A DNA stretch of 64,000 nucleotides from Hyphomonas sediminis (GTDB taxonomy: Bacteria; Pseudomonadota; Alphaproteobacteria; Caulobacterales; Hyphomonadaceae), in NCBI RefSeq assembly GCF_019679475.1, contig NZ_JAIEZP010000001.1:558001-622000 (forward strand), written 5' to 3'. The notes beneath the pieces are model-generated. The model saw only the letters and a list, made by a program, of their open reading frames with translations, was not told the DNA's origin and did no database searches. The position numbers and the translations under genes were made by a program. Shown piece by piece: positions 61,010-64,000 of this stretch. The first letter of the stretch is position 1. Every line of letters begins with the position of its first letter.

Positions 61010-61060
61010 GACGGAGGGGGCGAGTGGGCGTGGACAGGCCAGCGCCTGTCCCCTGCCCGA

Positions 61061-61750
61061 TCAGCCGGCGACGACCTGCAGGCGGGGCGTTTCGGCGAAG
61101 GCGCCGGGGCGGAGCCAGGCGCCGATATTGCGCGTGAGGGCCGGTTCACCCTGCACTTTCAGGTCACCGGAATTGATCGCGTCCCTGAAGGTCCGGTCGC
61201 CCATCCAGACCTCATACATCGTACGGATGGCGCAATTGAGATAGACGTTCACATCCTTGCCCGGATCGGTGATGCACAGATCGACATTCTGGCCCTTCAC
61301 CAGCAGCCAGAAATCCTTCTGCTCTTCCAGGTCGATAAATTTGAACTGGATGACGCTTTCATCCCCGATCAGCTTCGACGGATCGACCGCGCGTTCCAGA
61401 TAGAGCATCAGCATTTCGACATCGAAATCGGAATCGAGCATGTTCTCCTTCGTCCAGACGATGCCCCATTCGCCGATGGCTAGGATAACCGGGAGCAGCG
61501 CCTGACAGGCGGGCGTGGGATAATATTCGAATGTTTTCTGGCCCTGCACCCGGCGCTTTACCAGCATCCGCTGCTGCTCGAGCGATTTGAGACGCGCGGT
61601 GAGCAAGGCGGGCGAAATATCGCCGAGGCCGCGCTGGAGCGTATTGAAGCGGCGCCCGCCCATCAGCAGCTCGCGGATGATCAGGATCGTCCACTTCTCG
61701 CCAAGAATTTCCGTTGCCGTGGAAATCGGACAATATTGCCCATACTTCAT
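61061..61750 (-). CDS. HxlR-family transcriptional regulator with C-terminal SCP2-like domain
   Basis: 229 residues. Residues 1-110 are the HxlR winged helix: MKYGQYCPISTATEILGEKW then TILIIRELLMGGRRFNTLQR, GDISPALLTARLKSLEQQRM, FEYYPTPACQALLPVI. The rest (about 125-225) has SVIQFKFIDLEEQKDFWLLV, DLCITDPGKDVNVYLNCAIR and INSGDLKVQGEPALTRNIGA, an SCP2 sterol-carrier-like fold that binds a lipid or other hydrophobic ligand. ATG at 61750 follows GGAGGG by about eight bases. Divergent from a tautomerase gene across a region with two tandem 22-bp repeats, probably its operators. Confidence 0.88.
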   Translation of the reverse strand: MKYGQYCPISTATEILGEKWTILIIRELLMGGRRFNTLQRGLGDISPALLTARLKSLEQQRMLVKRRVQGQKTFEYYPTPACQALLPVILAIGEWGIVWTKENMLDSDFDVEMLMLYLERAVDPSKLIGDESVIQFKFIDLEEQKDFWLLVKGQNVDLCITDPGKDVNVYLNCAIRTMYEVWMGDRTFRDAINSGDLKVQGEPALTRNIGAWLRPGAFAETPRLQVVAG

Positions 61751-61805
61751 AGCGCGTCCCTCCGTCCGTCCCCCGACACCGGTAACACGGAGTAAAACCC
61801 CAAAA

Positions 61806-61849
61806 CTGTAGTGTGTCACTTCAAAATCTGTAGCCCGTTACTTCAATCT
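61806..61849. promoter_or_regulatory. Tandem direct repeat, candidate HxlR operator
   Basis: Two units start with CTGTAG at 61806 and 61828, and CACTTCAA (61817) and TACTTCAA (61839) recur 22 bp apart, so the units are on the same helical face (two turns). Each contains a short dyad (AGTGTGTCACT; GTAGCCCGTTAC). They lie between the divergent HxlR and tautomerase genes. Confidence 0.6.
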
Positions 61850-61934
61850 GAGAACTCAAATGCGCCGGCTGGCTCTGGCAAATGTCTCCCTGTCGCCGGA
61901 CGGTCCGGCCACGATCAAACCAAGGAGACTTCAG

Positions 61935-62162
61935 ATGCCCCTCGTTACCGTTGACGTTATCAAAGACGTGTTCACCCCCGCCCAGAAAGAAGAAATCATC
62001 CGCAAGGTGACCGACGCCATGGTCTCCATCGAGGGCGAAGCCCTGCGCAGCGTGACCTGGGTGCGCATCATGGAAGTGGAACAGGGCGACTGGGGCATCG
62101 GCGGCCAGCTGCTCAAGGCGCGCGACGTTCACCAGATGCAGGGCGCCCCCGCCCACGCCTGA
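61935..62162 (+). CDS. 4-oxalocrotonate tautomerase family protein
   Basis: 75 residues, starting [20 protein letters not shown]: Pro-1 after Met removal is the catalytic base. [20 protein letters not shown] and [18 protein letters not shown] complete the beta-alpha-beta unit that assembles into hexamers or trimers. ATG at 61935 follows AAGGAG by seven bases; an upstream in-frame start (61860) would hide Pro-1. Probably controlled by the divergent HxlR-SCP2 regulator. Tautomerase substrate unknown (aromatic meta-cleavage in relatives). Confidence 0.9.
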   Translation: MPLVTVDVIKDVFTPAQKEEIIRKVTDAMVSIEGEALRSVTWVRIMEVEQGDWGIGGQLLKARDVHQMQGAPAHA

Positions 62163-62186
62163 CCTGCCGAGGCAGGACAATCAAGG

Positions 62187-62216
62187 AGGCCCGCGCTTTG
62201 CGGGCCTTTTTGTGTT
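62187..62216 (+). terminator. Rho-independent terminator of the tautomerase gene
   Basis: GGCCCGC and GCGGGCC form a 7-bp GC stem around GCTTT, followed by TTTTTGTGTTTT. It begins about 25 bp past the stop codon. Confidence 0.92.
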
Positions 62217-62243
62217 TTGGGCGCGCCGGGCGCCGCCATCGCC

Positions 62244-62275
62244 ATCCCGGAAGGTCCGAAGGGACTATCCGGGAT
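62244..62275. repeat. REP-like hairpin
   Basis: ATCCCGGA (62244-62251) and TCCGGGAT (62268-62275) are perfect complements. Inside, GGTCC/GGGAC gives a second short stem. Related to the other CCCGGA/TCCGGG elements. Confidence 0.7.
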
Positions 62276-62305
62276 TCAGTGCAGGCGTGGTACTTCGGCG
62301 CATTC

Positions 62306-62344
62306 TGGGTCCCGGACATTTGCTACGCAAATTCCGGGATGACG
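62306..62344 (+). repeat. REP-like intergenic element, copy 3
   Basis: GGGTCCCGGACATTTGC then TACGCAAATTCCGGGATGACG, differing from the copy at 60972 by a two-base loop change (CTACG versus CTTCG). Forms the same bulged hairpin. Confidence 0.85.
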
Positions 62345-62395
62345 AACCCGGTTCGCTGCGGGTGTTGGATAGGCCGGGCTTTATCCACGGAGCCC

Positions 62396-62476
62396 GTAGG
62401 GTGGGTTGACGCCCAATGGGCGGATACCCACCGCATACGGCAGATGGTGGGTATCGCTACGCTCAACCCACCCTAC
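62396..62476. repeat. Long nested inverted repeat
   Basis: Outer arms GTAGGGTGGGTTGA (62396-62409) and TCAACCCACCCTAC (62463-62476), 14 bp perfect. Inner arms ATACCCACC and GGTGGGTAT frame GCATACGGCAGAT. The whole 81 bp can form one long hairpin. The GTAGGGTGGGTT motif is a dispersed repeat in many proteobacteria. Confidence 0.85.
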
Positions 62477-62522
62477 GACTTGCTACGCAAATTCCGGGAT
62501 GACGAGCGGACAGCTGCACGAA

Positions 62523-64000
62523 CTAGGGCTTCGTCTTCACATCCCTGCCCGTGGTGACTTTCTTGCCATAGCTGGGGGCGCCGGCGGAGGCGCCGCTGAT
62601 GGCGGAGCTGCCGCGAACCGTGCGATCCGTGAGCGGAGGGATGGCCATGGCCTTGGGGTTTGGCTCGTTTTCGTCGAAGAGGGAGGCGAGCTGCTCGGTC
62701 ATCGCGCCGCCGAGCTGTTCGGCGTCCACGATGGTCACCGCGCGCTTGTAATAGCGCGTCACATCATGACCGATGCCGATGGCGATGAGCTCGACCGGCG
62801 AGCGGTTTTCGATTTCCTCGATCACCTGGCGCAGATGGCGTTCCAGATAATTGCCGACGTTCACGTTGAGCGTGGAATCGTCCACCGGGGCGCCGTCTGA
62901 AATCACCATCAGGATCTTGCGCTGCTCGGGCCGGCCCAGCAGGCGATCATGCGCCCAGAGGAGCGCTTCGCCGTCGATATTCTCCTTGAGCAGACCTTCG
63001 CGCATCATCAGGCCGAGATTGCGGCGCGCGCGGCGATAGGGCGCGTCGGCCTGCTTGTAGACGATGTGGCGAATATCATTCAGGCGGCCGGGCGCCTGCG
63101 GCTTGCCCGCCTTCATCCAGTCTTCCCGTGCGAGACCGCCCTTCCAGGCTTTCGTGGTGAAGCCGAGGATTTCGGTTTTCACCTGGCAACGCTCCAGCGT
63201 GCGGGCGAGAATATCCGCACACAGAGCCGCCACCATGATCGGGCGCCCGCGCATGGAACCGGAATTGTCCAGCAGCAGCGTGACGACCGTGTCGCGGAAC
63301 TTCGTGTCGTCTTCCTGCTTGAAGGAGAGCGGCGAGGTCGGGTCGGTGATCACGCGCGTGAGGCGGGCGGTATCCAGAACGCCCTCCTCCAGATCGAACG
63401 ACCAGGTGCGGTTCTGCTGCGCCATCAGGCGGCGCTGCAGCTTGTTGGCGAGCTTGGCGACGGCGCCCTGCAGGCCTTGCAGCTGGTGGTCGAGATAGGC
63501 GCGCAGGCGGGAAAGCTCCTCGGCGTCGCAAAGGTCTGGCGCATTGGCCACCTCGTCATGCGCGCGCGTGAAGACCTGGTAGTTGAACCGGTCCTTCTCG
63601 TCGCCGGGCTGGAAATTCGGCCGCAGGGGCTTGGTGCCTTCCTCGGTCTCGTCGGGGGTATCGTCCGCCTCCAGATCGACATCCTGGTCGACCGAGACGT
63701 TTGCCTCCTCCCCTTCCAGCTCCTCGCTGTCGCCGGCCTCCATCTGTTCGGAGGAAGCGCCCATCTGCTCTTCCGATGAGGTGTCATCCTCGCCGGACTG
63801 GTTTTGCTGGTCGTCCTGCTCCTCGGAGGGGGCTTCGTCTTCGGCCTCGGCTTCATCGCCGGGCATGTCCGAAGCCGTCAGATCCCGGATGATGGCGCGG
63901 ATGGTGCGCGCAAAACCGGCCTGATCGTGCAGCTGGCCGGAGAGAGCGTCCATCGCGCCGCTCGCATGTTCCTCGACCCTGGCGCGCCAGACATCGGCCA
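62523..64000 (-). CDS. cobT: Cobaltochelatase subunit CobT (5' end beyond window)
   Basis: Aerobic B12 pathway: CobT with CobS forms the AAA-type chaperone of cobaltochelatase CobN, inserting cobalt into hydrogenobyrinate diamide. About 490 C-terminal residues are visible; the N-terminus runs off the window. An acidic low-complexity region ([20 protein letters not shown] ... [16 protein letters not shown]) precedes the conserved core: [20 protein letters not shown], the von Willebrand/MIDAS-type [18 protein letters not shown] (DxSxS), and [20 protein letters not shown]. The C-terminus is [20 protein letters not shown]. Ends beside repeats. The partner cobS is not in the window; the corrinoid adenosyltransferase at 24.7 kb fits the same pathway. 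Confidence 0.96.
   Translation of the reverse strand, partial: ADVWRARVEEHASGAMDALSGQLHDQAGFARTIRAIIRDLTASDMPGDEAEAEDEAPSEEQDDQQNQSGEDDTSSEEQMGASSEQMEAGDSEELEGEEANVSVDQDVDLEADDTPDETEEGTKPLRPNFQPGDEKDRFNYQVFTRAHDEVANAPDLCDAEELSRLRAYLDHQLQGLQGAVAKLANKLQRRLMAQQNRTWSFDLEEGVLDTARLTRVITDPTSPLSFKQEDDTKFRDTVVTLLLDNSGSMRGRPIMVAALCADILARTLERCQVKTEILGFTTKAWKGGLAREDWMKAGKPQAPGRLNDIRHIVYKQADAPYRRARRNLGLMMREGLLKENIDGEALLWAHDRLLGRPEQRKILMVISDGAPVDDSTLNVNVGNYLERHLRQVIEEIENRSPVELIAIGIGHDVTRYYKRAVTIVDAEQLGGAMTEQLASLFDENEPNPKAMAIPPLTDRTVRGSSAISGASAGAPSYGKKVTTGRDVKTKP

Larger units (their letters stand above)
62217..62522. other. Repeat-rich spacer before cobT
   Basis: 306 bp with no convincing gene. It contains a hairpin REP-like element (62244-62275), a full REP-like copy (62306-62344), an 81-bp nested inverted repeat (62396-62476) and a half REP copy (62481-62506). 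The open frame that spans it shows no family resemblance. Confidence 0.75.

Noticed and set aside
1-64000. CRISPR array, prophage, insertion sequence, toxin-antitoxin or restriction system
   Set aside because: No regularly spaced repeats, transposase, integrase, phage structural, cas or methylase genes seen anywhere.

Overview
The window looks like chromosomal DNA of a high-GC aerobic alphaproteobacterium. The best guess is the Caulobacterales/Hyphomonadaceae side (Hyphomonas-like). This is inferred from gene content: a Xanthomonas/Caulobacter-type TonB receptor, a coiled-coil gene beside zapA as in Caulobacter, mmcB behind an alphaproteobacterial LexA box (GTTC-N7-GTTC type), the orders tlpA/argH-lptM-lysA-TIGR02302 and trpF-trpB-trpA-accD-folC, etfBA, and a CobT-type cobaltochelatase. 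No rRNA, insertion sequence, integrase, prophage or CRISPR array was seen. Both edge genes run off the window: the TonB receptor on the left and cobT on the right.

Layout. 1-10.4 kb: TonB receptor, a CvrA/NhaP2-type cation/proton antiporter that appears to start at CTG, and a complete three-gene RND efflux operon closed by a strong terminator. 10.5-12.8 kb: thioesterase, nucleoside hydrolase and ribokinase, translationally coupled. 12.8-16.8 kb: a repeat-bearing spacer, tRNA-Arg(CCT), a staphylococcal-nuclease-like lipoprotein lacking the usual catalytic Glu, and an envelope cluster (secreted protein, M48 protease lipoprotein, small lipoprotein). 16.8-21.1 kb: an RpoH sigma factor, an SOS box with mmcB and a small protein carrying a putative beta-clamp motif, then two divergent citrate synthase homologues, one fused to a DNA-binding domain. 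21.1-25.3 kb: transketolase, the division pair zauP/zapA, an EI24 membrane protein, a HIG1-like protein and a corrinoid adenosyltransferase.

25.3-34.1 kb: metallo-beta-lactamase-fold hydrolase, TIGR02302 protein, lysA, two small lipoproteins, argH, a TlpA-type thioredoxin, a lipoprotein and an intact thermonuclease. 34.2-37.3 kb: 3-hydroxybutyryl-CoA dehydrogenase, etfBA and a DUF1127-like small protein. 37.3-43.4 kb: folC, accD, trpA, cutA, a GFA-type zinc protein, a lipoprotein, trpB and trpF, tightly packed on the minus strand. 43.5-48.8 kb: a more accessory stretch with DUF2804, a secreted tandem-repeat protein, a sterol desaturase facing a TetR regulator across a perfect 22-bp palindrome, VOC, DUF1801 and AraC genes, and tRNA-Ser(GGA). 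48.9-64 kb: msrA, a membrane protein, gluQRS, a DMT exporter, alkaline phosphatase, a zinc alcohol dehydrogenase, pyrD, DUF952, a TolA-like coiled-coil protein, argG, an HxlR regulator fused to an SCP2-like domain and divergent from a tautomerase, a repeat-rich spacer, and cobT.

Working together: argG/argH, lysA, trpFBA, pyrD, folC and accD are primary biosynthesis. Hydroxyacyl-CoA dehydrogenase and ETF serve fatty-acid or PHB-type oxidation. CobT and the corrinoid adenosyltransferase indicate aerobic B12 synthesis. The least ordinary items are the DNA-binding citrate synthase pair, the SOS-linked clamp-motif protein, the 22-residue repeat protein, the TolA-like protein, and the two regulator/operator arrangements.
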